From: Reyranella sp. CPCC 100927
GTDB taxonomy: Bacteria > Pseudomonadota > Alphaproteobacteria > Reyranellales > Reyranellaceae
Assembly (NCBI RefSeq): GCF_007859315.1
Contig: NZ_VOHA01000025.1
Location: 1 to 64,000, forward strand
Direction: 5' to 3'
Length of the DNA: 64,000 nt
The first letter of the stretch is position 1; every line of letters begins with the position of its first letter. The translations under genes and the position numbers were made by a program. Below the pieces are notes generated by a model that was given only the letters and a program-made list of their open reading frames with translations, had not been told where the DNA came from and did no database searches. Positions 21,668-30,379 of the stretch are shown piece after piece.

Positions 21668-23248
21668 CTACTTGGCCGGCGACCGCTCGTCGATCCAGAC
21701 GTCCTCGACGTACTGGTGCGCCAGTTCCGTCGCGTTGGCCTGCAGCCCGTGGATCCACGGCTGGTAGGCCATGACCGCCTTGTTGTAGTTGAAGAACCAG
21801 ACCGGTGCGGCTTCGAAGAGGAGGTTGTTGGCCTGGCGCAGCAAGTCGTTGCGCTTGGCCGGGTCAACGGCTTGCTTCGCCTCGTCGATCAGTTTGTCGT
21901 ACGCCGGATCGTTGAAGCTGGTGTAGTTGCAGGCTGTGCGCGGTGTCTTGGAGTAGTAGCACAACAGGGTCGCCAGCGAATCGGGGCCGGTCAGGCTCGA
22001 GCCGATGAAGGCCTGGTGCTCGCCTTTCATGGCGACCTCGGTCAGCACCGTGACCTCGACCATCTTGGGCTTCATCTTGATGCCGACCTTGGCCAGCATC
22101 GGGATCATCGCCTCGACGATCGGCAAACCCCAGCTTTCGTTGGCACTGGTGCTGATCTCGAACTCGAAGCCATTGGGATAGCCGGCCTCGGCCAGCAGCT
22201 TCTTGGCCTTCTCCGGATCGTAGGGGTAGGGCTTCGTCGACTTGTCGAAGGCCGACGACGCCGACGGCAGCCAGCTGGTGGCGCGGTAGGCCTTGTCCTT
22301 GACCAGCCGCTTGATGATCAGGTCGGTGTCGACGGCATAGTTGATTGCCTGCCGCACGCGCTTGTCGCTGAACGGTTTGTACGCCGGGTTGAACTGCATG
22401 GAGCGGGTGAACATCTCGGCGACTTCGAGGATGCCCTTGGAAAGCTCCGGATCGTTGCGATAGACCACATATTGTGCCGGACCCAGCACCGAGGTGTCGA
22501 TTTCCTTGGAGCGGAAGGCCAGGTCACGAGCTGCCGCTTCGGGCATCATCAGCAGCACGAAGCGATCGGCATAGGGTTTGCCCGGCTTGTAGAATTTCTC
22601 CCAGCGCTCAGCCACGACGCGCGCGCCCGGGATATGCTCGACGAACTTGAATGGCCCCAGGCCGACAGGGTGGCTGGTGAGGCGGCTTTCCTCCTCCTTC
22701 GGCAGGATGGCGGTCGTGCCGTGGAACAGGTAGTAGCCCGGCTCGATCTTGTCGGTGAGCGTCATCTCCAGGGTGAAGTCGTCGATCTTGCGCAGGCCGC
22801 TGATCGTCTTGGCCTGGTTCTTCTCGACGTCAACGGCACCCTTGATCACCCGGATGTAGCGCGCACCGGGAAAGCCCCGGCTGCCGTCCATGATGCGGGT
22901 GTAGGACCAGATGACGTCGTCTGCCGTCATCTTGCGGCCGTTGTGGAAGTAGACATCGTCGCGCAGCTTGTAGACGTAGACGAGGCCATCCTCGGAGATG
23001 GCGACGTCTTTGGCCAACTCCAGCACCACCTTGCCCGCCGCTGAATCCCAGCTGTAGAGCGAGCGGTTGAGCGCCTTACCGATGATGTCGTCCTGGGCGC
23101 GTGGCGTCGTGTGGATGTCGAGACTGTTCAGACTGGCGGCGTAGGGCGCCGAAAAGCGAATGGTCCCGCCTTTTCGCGGCGTCTGGGCCTCCGCCTGTCC
23201 CAGTGCGAAGACCGCCAGCGCGGCCGCCATGCAAGCAAGCTTCCTCAT
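21668..23248 (-). CDS. peptide-type ABC transporter substrate-binding protein
   Basis: The 526-residue periplasmic protein of the SBP_bac_5 (DppA/OppA) family begins at ATG 23248, preceded by the strong ribosome site GGAGGGA, and has signal peptide MRKLACMAAALAVFALGQAEA. The mature part opens with RKGGTIRFSAPYAASLNSLDI and includes the family motif VYKLRDDVYFHNGRKMTADDV. A start at 23338 would add 30 residues before the signal peptide. Substrate is unknown; the phosphotriesterase-like and aminotransferase neighbours suggest something other than plain peptides. Confidence 0.9.
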   Translation of the reverse strand: MRKLACMAAALAVFALGQAEAQTPRKGGTIRFSAPYAASLNSLDIHTTPRAQDDIIGKALNRSLYSWDSAAGKVVLELAKDVAISEDGLVYVYKLRDDVYFHNGRKMTADDVIWSYTRIMDGSRGFPGARYIRVIKGAVDVEKNQAKTISGLRKIDDFTLEMTLTDKIEPGYYLFHGTTAILPKEEESRLTSHPVGLGPFKFVEHIPGARVVAERWEKFYKPGKPYADRFVLLMMPEAAARDLAFRSKEIDTSVLGPAQYVVYRNDPELSKGILEVAEMFTRSMQFNPAYKPFSDKRVRQAINYAVDTDLIIKRLVKDKAYRATSWLPSASSAFDKSTKPYPYDPEKAKKLLAEAGYPNGFEFEISTSANESWGLPIVEAMIPMLAKVGIKMKPKMVEVTVLTEVAMKGEHQAFIGSSLTGPDSLATLLCYYSKTPRTACNYTSFNDPAYDKLIDEAKQAVDPAKRNDLLRQANNLLFEAAPVWFFNYNKAVMAYQPWIHGLQANATELAHQYVEDVWIDERSPAK

Positions 23249-23356
23249 CTGCTCCCTCCGGATGCGCCGTACGTAGTGACAGCTTAGGGCGGACCGTAGC
23301 TTGAAACCGAACGACAGCGCAACCGGCGCAAGATGCATGCCAACAGCGAGGGCACC

Positions 23357-24409
23357 TCAGATGAAGGTCAGCAGGCGGCGAGGGTTGTGCACCAGGATGG
23401 CGTCGAGCTCGTCTTCGCTGTAGCCGCGGCGGCGCATCATGGGCACGACGTTGCGGAAGATGTGGCCGTAGCCATGGCCACCGAACACCGACAGCCGTGT
23501 GCGGTAGCAGATGTCATGGCTGATCACGACGCGCTCGAGGTGGCCGTGATCGATCAGCGCTCGAATGAGCTTCAGCCGGGTCGCATCGTTGGGCATGTCG
23601 ATGTCGGAGAGTCCGTAGTAGGCGCTCTCCTGCCCGAACAGGTCGAACTCGAGCGTGACGCCGGTGTCGGCTAGCCGCAGCAGGCGATCGACGTCGAAAA
23701 CAGTGCGATCGATGTGACTGATGACGACGCGCTCGGTGGGATAGCCCGCAGCCTGGATGAAGTCGGCGACCTCCTGCGGCTGATCCTCATGGCGGCCGGG
23801 ATGCACGTTGAGCGCCGCGCCGGTTTCCTTCATTGCCAGCAGCGCGGCACGCATCACGCGCTTCTCCAGGTCGGTCCATGGCGCCTGGCAGCCGATCTCG
23901 CCGATCATGCCGGCGCGCACGTCGGTACCCCAGGCGCCGACCTGCACCTGGTCGATGATCTCGGCGGCGAAGTCGTGCACCGTGCGCTCGTGGTTGCGCG
24001 GGTCCTGGTAGTCATTGACGTAGTAGCCGCAGCCCATCACCAGCTGCACGCCGGTACCTTCGGAGATGCGCTTCAGGCCGGCCGGGTCGGGCGACAGGCC
24101 GCCGCAGGTCAGCTCGACGACGGTGTCGCCGCCTTCCTGCTTCATCAGGTCGAGCTCACGGACCGCGACCTCCTCGAGGTCGAGCATGTACTTGCGGCCG
24201 GCGCGGGCGATGCCGTGGCCGTAGTTCAGCTGCCAGACATTCTCCAGCGTGATCTCCGGCCCGAGATCGTTTTCGGTGCGGGTGCTGGGCGGGCGGATGT
24301 CGCACAGCACGTGCTCATGCATCAGGGTGCGGCCCAGGACCGTGGGATTGACCGGGCCCAGAACCGTCTGCGCCTTGCCGCGCAGGTCATCGCGGGTGAG
24401 GCGGGTCAT
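23357..24409 (-). CDS. phosphotriesterase-related metal hydrolase
   Basis: The 350-residue amidohydrolase-fold protein has a binuclear metal site: His31 and His33 (LMHEHV), bridging Glu171 (MIGEIGCQ), His203 (NVHPGRH), His232 (SHIDRT) and Asp299 (VISHDI). In true phosphotriesterase the bridge is a carbamylated lysine; a glutamate is found in the phosphotriesterase-homology and some lactonase-like groups, so paraoxon hydrolysis is not implied. ATG 24409 begins right next to a family D repeat (24411) without a clear ribosome site. It lies between the aminotransferase and the binding-protein gene and likely hydrolyses the imported compound. Confidence 0.85.
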   Translation of the reverse strand: MTRLTRDDLRGKAQTVLGPVNPTVLGRTLMHEHVLCDIRPPSTRTENDLGPEITLENVWQLNYGHGIARAGRKYMLDLEEVAVRELDLMKQEGGDTVVELTCGGLSPDPAGLKRISEGTGVQLVMGCGYYVNDYQDPRNHERTVHDFAAEIIDQVQVGAWGTDVRAGMIGEIGCQAPWTDLEKRVMRAALLAMKETGAALNVHPGRHEDQPQEVADFIQAAGYPTERVVISHIDRTVFDVDRLLRLADTGVTLEFDLFGQESAYYGLSDIDMPNDATRLKLIRALIDHGHLERVVISHDICYRTRLSVFGGHGYGHIFRNVVPMMRRRGYSEDELDAILVHNPRRLLTFI

Positions 24410-24410
24410 T

Positions 24411-24543
24411 TTGGACCGCGCGCGTCCACGCGCGCATCGGCGTGCAGCGCCGACCACCCGTAAAGTCGCCCTCCGCTGCTGCTGCGGGCGAGTGCGCGCG
24501 TGGACCCTTCGACAAGCTCAGGGCAGGCTGCGCGCGGTCCGAA
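24411..24543. repeat. family D hairpin
   Basis: TTGGACCGCGCGCGTCCACG opens the element and its reverse complement pieces (GCGCGCGTGGACC and GCGCGCGGTCCGAA) close it, with an imperfect insertion (CCTTCGACAAGCTCAGGGCAG) in the right half. A second copy lies at 57238-57340. It fills the gap between aminotransferase and phosphotriesterase-like genes. Confidence 0.75.
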
Positions 24544-24551
24544 AGCAGGCA

Positions 24552-25874
24552 TCAAAGGTCCTTCAGCACGTTGCGGTAGGCGCCGCAGAAATCGTCGACG
24601 GCGGCGACGAACCCGTCATGGTTGGCATCGGTCAGCACCAGCGACAATGCCATGAAGCCGCGGCGGGCGACGTAGTAGCCGCGCTGCAGCATGTTGAGGT
24701 GGAACAGCGCCCGTGCCTCGATCGGCGTCTTCTGGGTGTCGTGCGGCTGCTTCACCGGTGTCGACTGCCAGTGCACCACGACGATCGAGCCGACGCCGGT
24801 TGCCTGCAGCGGCACGCCGTGCTTGCGGCCGATCTCATTGAGCCGGCCGCGCAGCCGCTCGCCGTCGTCGTAGAGCTTGTCGGCCGCTTCCGGCGTGAAC
24901 ACCTTGGTGAGCCCGGCGACGCCGGCAGCCATGGTCAGCACGTTGTTGTTGAAGGTACCGGCATGCGGCCAAGCATCGGGCTGCGCCGGATCGTAACGGC
25001 GCATCAGGTCGTGCTTGCCGCCGAAGGCGCCGAACGTCATGCCGCCGCCGAGATACTTGCCGAACGTGGTGAGGTCGGGCGTGATGCCGAGCTTCTTCTG
25101 CAGACCGCCCGAGGACATGCGCGAGGTCATGACCTCGTCGAAGATCAGTACGATGCCGTGTCGCGTCGCCTCGTCGCGCAGCATCTGGAGATAGGCCATC
25201 GTGGCGGGGATTCCGCCACCGGATCCCATCATGGGCTCGATCAGGATGGCGGCGAGCTTGTCGGCGTTGCCGCGGATGATGGCGCGCGTGCCCTCGACGT
25301 CATTGATGTGCGCCATGATGAAGGGGAAGGGCGCGTTGATCGGAAAATCGGGGCCGTAATAGAACGTCAGCACGCCACCGTGATAGCCGCCCTCCATCAC
25401 CATGACATGGCTGCGGCCGGTATGGGCCCGCGCCGTGACCAGTGCCATCAGGTTGGACTCGGTGCCGGAATTGGTGAAGCGCACCAGGTCCAGTGACGGG
25501 AAGCGCGCACACATGAGGCGCGCCAGCTCGGCTTCCTCGCGGTTGGGGCCGCCGAACACGATGCCGTCCTGCGAGGCCCGCGCGATCGCATCCATGATCA
25601 CCGGATGCGAGTGGCCGTAAAGGCCGGCGGTGTACTCGCCGAGAAAGTCGACGTAGCTGTGGCCGTCGATGTCGGTCAGCGTCTGGGCCTGGGCGCGCGC
25701 GATCGCCACCGGGAAGGGGCTGTAGTAGAGCACCGAGCGCGTGTTGCCGCCGGGCATCGACTTCGCCGCCTCGTCCTGGCGTGCGCGGCTCTTGGGGTTG
25801 GCGGCGACGTAGCGCTCCTCGGTCTCGCGCAGTGCCTCCTGCAGGGAGACGTTGATCCGCGCCTGGACGTTCAT
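24552..25874 (-). CDS. class III aminotransferase, GSA-aminomutase-like
   Basis: The 440-residue PLP enzyme resembles glutamate-1-semialdehyde aminomutase. Visible are SGTESNLMALVTARA (phosphate binding), EGGYHGG, Asp246 in LIFDEVMTSR contacting the PLP ring nitrogen, and Lys273 in TFGKYLGGG forming the Schiff base. It is unlikely to be the housekeeping HemL because it sits in an import/catabolic operon. It could transaminate or isomerise an amino group on the substrate handled by the downstream hydrolase and importer. Confidence 0.87.
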   Translation of the reverse strand: MNVQARINVSLQEALRETEERYVAANPKSRARQDEAAKSMPGGNTRSVLYYSPFPVAIARAQAQTLTDIDGHSYVDFLGEYTAGLYGHSHPVIMDAIARASQDGIVFGGPNREEAELARLMCARFPSLDLVRFTNSGTESNLMALVTARAHTGRSHVMVMEGGYHGGVLTFYYGPDFPINAPFPFIMAHINDVEGTRAIIRGNADKLAAILIEPMMGSGGGIPATMAYLQMLRDEATRHGIVLIFDEVMTSRMSSGGLQKKLGITPDLTTFGKYLGGGMTFGAFGGKHDLMRRYDPAQPDAWPHAGTFNNNVLTMAAGVAGLTKVFTPEAADKLYDDGERLRGRLNEIGRKHGVPLQATGVGSIVVVHWQSTPVKQPHDTQKTPIEARALFHLNMLQRGYYVARRGFMALSLVLTDANHDGFVAAVDDFCGAYRNVLKDL

Positions 25875-25934
25875 GGTTCCCTCCTGTTGGGTATCTTGCG
25901 CTGGACTGTGCCACGTTTGGCGCGCCAGTGCGCG

Positions 25935-27086
25935 TCAACCCACCGCTGCAATCTCCGCATCGCTCAGGCCGACGGCCCGCAGCACGGCCTGCGTATGTTC
26001 GCCCAGCGCCGCCGTGAAATCGCGTGCGCGGGTATCCGACGCCGACAACCGGAACGGCGGGTTAGGCACGCCGCACAGGCCGCCTTTGTCGCGTACCATT
26101 TCCATAATGCCGCGGTGTTTGGCCTGAGGATCCTCCAGCGCCTCCTTCACGGTGCGGTACGGCGAGCAGGGTACGCTGTGCTTCTCCAGGATCGAAATCA
26201 GCTCGTTGATGGGCACCGTGCCCGACCATCCCTCGAAGAGGTCCATGAACTGGCCCCAGTTCTCGCGACGGTCAGAGTATTTCGCAAAGCGTGGATCCTC
26301 GAGCCATTCGGGGTGGCCGGCGGCACGGGCGAGGTCGCCGAACGTGCGCTCGCTGGCGGTGGCAATGATGATGTAACCGCCCTTGGCCTTGACCGGGCCG
26401 TACATCGGTCGCGACGGCAGCTCGATGGGAAACTGCGCGCGCTGGAACTCCGACATCAGCAGGCCCAGCATGGCGTCGTACATCGCGAGGTCGACCATCT
26501 GGCCCACGCCGGTGGCACGCTTTTGGGCCAGTGCCGCCATGATGCCGCCGAAGGCGTAGGCGCCGGCCATGAAATCGGCGACGAAGATGCCGTTGAAATC
26601 CGGCTTCTCCCGTTTGTCCTGCTGGTAGGTGAGGTGGGCGAGATCGTAGCCGGTCGCCGCGTGCACCACCGGTGCATAGGCTGGCCGGTCCGCGCCCGGA
26701 CCGTCCTGGCCATAGCCTGAGATGGCGCAGTAGATGAGGTCCGGCTTCAGGGCCTTAAGTGTCCCATAGTCGATGCCCAGCCGACGCGTCACGCCGGGGC
26801 GGTAGTTTTCCACTACGATGTCGGCCGTGGCGGCCAAACGACGGGCAGCATCGCTGGCGGCCGGCTTCTTGAGGTCAAGCACGACGCTCTTCTTGCCGGC
26901 ATTGAGGTGGGCAAAGAGCGCGCTGGCGCCGTTGCGCAGCGGCGGCCGGCTGCGCATGAGGTCGCCCTCGGGCGACTCGATCTTGATCACGTCGGCGCCG
27001 AGATCGGCCATCATCCGCGTGCAATGGGGGCCCGCGATGGTGGTGGTGAAATCGACGACCCGAATCCCGGCAAGTGCATCCGTCAT
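25935..27086 (-). CDS. CaiB/BaiF family CoA-transferase
   Basis: The 383-residue protein belongs to family III CoA-transferases. It starts MTDALAGIRVVDFTTTIAGP at ATG 27086, has the CoA-binding region around 40-100 (ENYRPGV) and the catalytic aspartate Asp171 in VADFMAGAYAFGG, which forms the aspartyl-CoA anhydride. It moves CoA between two acids, preparing one for degradation. The gene lies between a DMT permease (5 bp gap) and the aminotransferase (60 bp gap) on the same strand. Confidence 0.9.
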   Translation of the reverse strand: MTDALAGIRVVDFTTTIAGPHCTRMMADLGADVIKIESPEGDLMRSRPPLRNGASALFAHLNAGKKSVVLDLKKPAASDAARRLAATADIVVENYRPGVTRRLGIDYGTLKALKPDLIYCAISGYGQDGPGADRPAYAPVVHAATGYDLAHLTYQQDKREKPDFNGIFVADFMAGAYAFGGIMAALAQKRATGVGQMVDLAMYDAMLGLLMSEFQRAQFPIELPSRPMYGPVKAKGGYIIIATASERTFGDLARAAGHPEWLEDPRFAKYSDRRENWGQFMDLFEGWSGTVPINELISILEKHSVPCSPYRTVKEALEDPQAKHRGIMEMVRDKGGLCGVPNPPFRLSASDTRARDFTAALGEHTQAVLRAVGLSDAEIAAVG

Positions 27087-27091
27087 GAGTA

Positions 27092-27997
27092 CTACCGTCC
27101 CAGCAAGACAAGAACCACGCCGCCGACCACGAGCACGCTGCCGATCAACTCGCCCACGGTCGGTCGTTCGTGCAGCATGTAACGGCTGGCGATGAAGGTG
27201 AATACCAGTTCGATCTGCCCCAGCGCGCGGATGTAGGCGGTGCTCTGCAAGGCGAAACCCATCGCCCAGCAGGCGGAACCCAGCACGCTCAGGACGCCTA
27301 CCACGGACGACGAGCGCCAGGTGGTGGCCACCTTGACGATCTGCTGCGGCTCGCGCACCAGCAGCCAGGCGCCCATGATCACGGTCTGCAGCGTGTTCAT
27401 CACCGCCAATGTGAAGATGGCGCGGATCATGAAGTCGCCGCTGGGCAGGTGCAGCGCCCCTTGCCGGATCGACAGGGCAGCCACGCCGAACAGGCTGCCG
27501 GCGCCGATGCCGACCAGCGCCGCCTTGTGCGTCCAGCCCAGGGCGATCTCGCGCAGGCTGCGGGTATCGCCCTTCACTGACAGCACGATCACACCGAACA
27601 GGCTGACGAGGATGCCGAGCCAGGCCCAGGCGCCCAACGGCTCGCCCAGGATCAGCACCGAAACCAGCGCCAGCTGCACTGTCTCGCTCTTGGAATAAGC
27701 GGTGCCGACTGCGAAATTGCGCAGCTCGAAGGCGTAGATCAGCAGCGACGTGGCGATGATCTGGGCGACGCCGCCCAGCGCCGACCAGGCGACGAATGTC
27801 CAATCCCAGTCGGGCAGCGACCGGCCGCCCACTGTCACCAGCAGGACCAGCATCAGGATCGATACCGGCGCCCCGTAGAAATAGCGCACGAAATTGGCGC
27901 CATTGGTCGTGAGCAGTGCTTTCAATTTTTGTTGCAGGGCAGTGCGCGTGCATTGGAGAAATGCCGCGACCACCGTGATCGGAATCCACAATTCCAC
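27092..27997 (-). CDS. EamA/DMT-superfamily permease
   Basis: The 301-residue protein shows about ten hydrophobic helices in two similar halves, as in EamA drug/metabolite transporters; SETVQLALVSVLILGEPLGAWAWLG and QIELVFTFIASRYMLHERPTVGELIG each carry the typical E-rich end-of-helix pattern (their cores being LGEPLGAW and HERPTVGE). GTG 27997 is chosen because a longer reading from 28099 adds a non-hydrophobic leader. It is the first gene of the minus-strand operon and may export or import an amino compound. Confidence 0.85.
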   Translation of the reverse strand: MELWIPITVVAAFLQCTRTALQQKLKALLTTNGANFVRYFYGAPVSILMLVLLVTVGGRSLPDWDWTFVAWSALGGVAQIIATSLLIYAFELRNFAVGTAYSKSETVQLALVSVLILGEPLGAWAWLGILVSLFGVIVLSVKGDTRSLREIALGWTHKAALVGIGAGSLFGVAALSIRQGALHLPSGDFMIRAIFTLAVMNTLQTVIMGAWLLVREPQQIVKVATTWRSSSVVGVLSVLGSACWAMGFALQSTAYIRALGQIELVFTFIASRYMLHERPTVGELIGSVLVVGGVVLVLLGR

Positions 27998-28149
27998 GAA
28001 AAGCCCCCAGGACTTGCACCTGTCGGTCCGCGCCCAGGGCGAGGTATGACCGCCGTGCCGGCAGGGCTGGACTGTAACGAGGCGAAACGGCAGTGTCATG
28101 CTGCTGGGCGCAAGGGAGCCTTGCGGCGTGCGTCAGGTGAGGGGTGTCC

Positions 28150-28566
28150 ATGTTCGAAGTGATTTTCGCCAGCGCCATCAATGCGCTGCCGGTCTTCCTG
28201 TTGCACGTGGGCACGGCCCTCGCGATCCTGGTTCTGGGGGTGTTGATCTACATCTGGTTCACCCCGCATCATGAGGCCCGGCTGATCCGTGAGGGCAACG
28301 TCGCAGCAGCCTCGTCCTTCGGTGCTGCCGTGGTGGGGCTGGCTCTGCCGCTGGCGATCTGCATGGCGCGCAGCGTCAATGTCGCCGATATCGTGATCTG
28401 GGGCGTCGTGGCGCTGGTCGTGCAACTGGCGACGTTTTTCATCATGAACTTCGTCTTCAAGGATCTGTCGCGGCGGATCGAGAGCGGCGACATGGCTGCT
28501 GCCGTCGCGCTGGGTTCGACCAAGCTGGGGGTTGCCGCGATCAACGCCGCCGCCATCGCTGGCTGA
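28150..28566 (+). CDS. DUF350 membrane protein
   Basis: The 138-residue protein has four hydrophobic helices and the DUF350 pattern: an LP.FLLHVG start, GNVAAASSFGAAVVGLALPLA in helix 2 and GDMAAAVALGSTKLGVAAINA in helix 4 (repeat-like GN/GD-xAAA). DUF350 proteins (YjfL type) are small inner-membrane proteins of unclear function. ATG 28150 has TGAGGGG just upstream. It is 25 bp before a membrane-anchored protease gene and both probably act in the envelope. Confidence 0.82.
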   Translation: MFEVIFASAINALPVFLLHVGTALAILVLGVLIYIWFTPHHEARLIREGNVAAASSFGAAVVGLALPLAICMARSVNVADIVIWGVVALVVQLATFFIMNFVFKDLSRRIESGDMAAAVALGSTKLGVAAINAAAIAG

Positions 28567-28591
28567 AACGGATATCCGGGGCCTCGCAACC

Positions 28592-29542
28592 ATGCGCGCC
28601 TTCCTGATTTGGCTGGCGATCGTCGGCGTCCTGGCGGCCATCTATGCCGTCATCCCCAACAGTACCCGCGAACAGGGCCGCCGGCCGCTACCGCCGGAGG
28701 TCACCAAGCCGCTGCCACCGGAGTGGGCGCGGCCGGGACCGGGGACACCGCCGTCGCCGTCCGGGCCGGGGCCCTCCACGCCATCGCCACAGCCGCCCTC
28801 GGCCCCACCAACCGCGGCACCGCAGCCGCCGCTGCGCGGCCAGGATTTCGTGCTGACGGTCAACTCGGATGGGCCACGGTCCGCCGACGGATTGGGTACC
28901 GCCTTCGCGCTCGATAGCACCGGTGTCTGGCTCACCGCCGCGCATGTTGTCGACGACTGCAAGGCCGTCTACGTGCTGCGGGGCCGCGACTGGCGGGCCG
29001 CCACCGCCGTGCGCATTCACCCCAGCGCCGACATCGCGCTGATTCGTGCCGTCAACACCGGGCCAACCATCACGTTCGCCGCCGCCGGCGCGCCCCGATT
29101 GGGCACCGATGCCTATCATGTCGGCTACCCGCAGTCGCGCCCGGCGCAGGTCCATACGCGCTACATCGGTCGCGCCCGCATCGAGCGGCCCGAACGCGGC
29201 ATGCCGCCCGAGCCCGGGCAGGTCTGGGTCGAGGTGTCGCGCGCGCCCGATTTCGAGGGCTCGCTGGGTGGGCTGAGTGGTGGTCCTGCCTTCGATAGCA
29301 GCGGCCGCGTGGTGGGCGTCACGATCTTGGAGTCGTCACGGCGGGGCCGTGTCACGACGGCGCCGGTCGAGCGTATCCGCGACCTTCTGGTCCGCGGCGG
29401 CATCGACTCCCAGCCGGGCGCTGGCGTCGCGACGTTCAACCCGACGTCGTTTCAGGCCACCGGCGATTCGCTGCGCGCCGCCGGCACCGTGACGCACGTC
29501 TATTGCTCATGGCAAGGCAACACGCGACCGCGGCGACGCTAG
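28592..29542 (+). CDS. membrane-anchored trypsin-like serine protease
   Basis: The 316-residue protein starts with one uncleaved-looking membrane helix (residues 3-21), then a long proline-rich linker (31-82), then a trypsin-like domain. The triad is His118 in LTAAHVVDDC, Asp147 in PSADIALIR and Ser229 in GGLSGGPAFD. There is no PDZ domain, which separates it from DegP/DegQ. The catalytic part would sit in the periplasm, held away from the membrane by the stiff linker. Targets are unknown. Confidence 0.87.
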   Translation: MRAFLIWLAIVGVLAAIYAVIPNSTREQGRRPLPPEVTKPLPPEWARPGPGTPPSPSGPGPSTPSPQPPSAPPTAAPQPPLRGQDFVLTVNSDGPRSADGLGTAFALDSTGVWLTAAHVVDDCKAVYVLRGRDWRAATAVRIHPSADIALIRAVNTGPTITFAAAGAPRLGTDAYHVGYPQSRPAQVHTRYIGRARIERPERGMPPEPGQVWVEVSRAPDFEGSLGGLSGGPAFDSSGRVVGVTILESSRRGRVTTAPVERIRDLLVRGGIDSQPGAGVATFNPTSFQATGDSLRAAGTVTHVYCSWQGNTRPRRR

Positions 29543-29632
29543 CTCCACACGAATGCCAGTCGACTCTGTTATGTTCTCTTTGAGAATACAATAAAAAACA
29601 GTGCCGCGGGCACGGACCCTGAGCGATGTAGC
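29543..29632. other. convergent gap with small inverted repeat
   Basis: TTCTC-TTT-GAGAA (29574-29586) is an AT-rich inverted repeat between the protease and GntR genes, followed by an A-rich run. It may be a weak bidirectional terminator. Confidence 0.35.
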
Positions 29633-30271
29633 CTAGGTGTTCTGCCGTTCGGCGTATTGGCGCCAGCCGGCCTTGATGTGCTCGACCATGGCATCGACGG
29701 CGCCGGCGTGATCGTCTTCCTCTGCCCTTTGCAGGAAGAGTTCATGCTCGGCGCTGATTTCGTCATGCCGCTCGGGCCGGCCGCCATCCATGGCGGTGAA
29801 GGGGTAGCGCGCCCACAGAACGCGGACGAAATGAAGGGTCTGCGGCCGTTCGGCCATCTCGTAGAGTTTGAAGTGGAACCGGTAGTTGGCCGCCCGGATC
29901 GTCGGGAAATAATCCGTGCCGATGAGCCGTACGAAGTTCTTCTGTAGATCCCGCAATTCCTTCAGCTTGCCCGACGTCATCTTGGACAAGGCAATCGACG
30001 TCAGTTCGCGCTCGAGCATCACGCGCAACTCGTAGGTCTCGCGCGCTTGGCTGGGGACGAGCTCCGGGACCAGGACGCCCTTGTGCGACAGCCGCCGGAT
30101 GTAGCCTTCCGCCTCCAGGATCAGCAGCGCTTCGCGGATCGGGGTGATGGACACCCCGATCTCCTCGGCGAGATCGGCCTGCTTCAATCTCTGGCCGCGC
30201 GTATAGGTTCCGACGATGATTTTCTCTCGGATGATTTCCGCGACCCGGTCCTGTTTTGATGCGAACGACAT
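29633..30271 (-). CDS. GntR-family regulator (FadR/VanR-like)
   Basis: The 212-residue protein has an N-terminal winged helix (KIIVGTYTRGQRLKQADLAEE and GVSITPIREALLILEAEGYI are the typical strand and recognition-helix segments) and a C-terminal FCD-type helical ligand domain (LRVMLERELTSIALSK; later HDEISAEHELFLQRAEEDDH). ATG 30271 is used; a TTG one codon earlier also exists. It is the last gene of the lactonase-dehydrogenase-amidase operon and is the best candidate to bind the 14-bp repeats upstream of that operon and the liv importer. Confidence 0.88.
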   Translation of the reverse strand: MSFASKQDRVAEIIREKIIVGTYTRGQRLKQADLAEEIGVSITPIREALLILEAEGYIRRLSHKGVLVPELVPSQARETYELRVMLERELTSIALSKMTSGKLKELRDLQKNFVRLIGTDYFPTIRAANYRFHFKLYEMAERPQTLHFVRVLWARYPFTAMDGGRPERHDEISAEHELFLQRAEEDDHAGAVDAMVEHIKAGWRQYAERQNT

Positions 30272-30379
30272 CAAGACTCACGCCATCTGCGGATCGGGGT
30301 GACTATCGCTCCCACGGTGAACCAAGCACGCCGCCTCCATTGATGCCTCCATAGCATGATCTGCTGCAGGGGAGGAGTT

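Noticed and set aside
20690-23044. 784-residue plus-strand frame over the dpp genes
   Set aside because: Antisense shadow of the permease and binding-protein genes with no recognisable motif.
24552-25874. Housekeeping hemL
   Set aside because: The similarity to GSA aminomutase is general to this class; operon context with importer, hydrolase and CoA-transferase argues for catabolism.
29574-29586. TTCTC-TTT-GAGAA as GntR operator
   Set aside because: It lies downstream of both convergent genes, so a terminator-like role is more reasonable.
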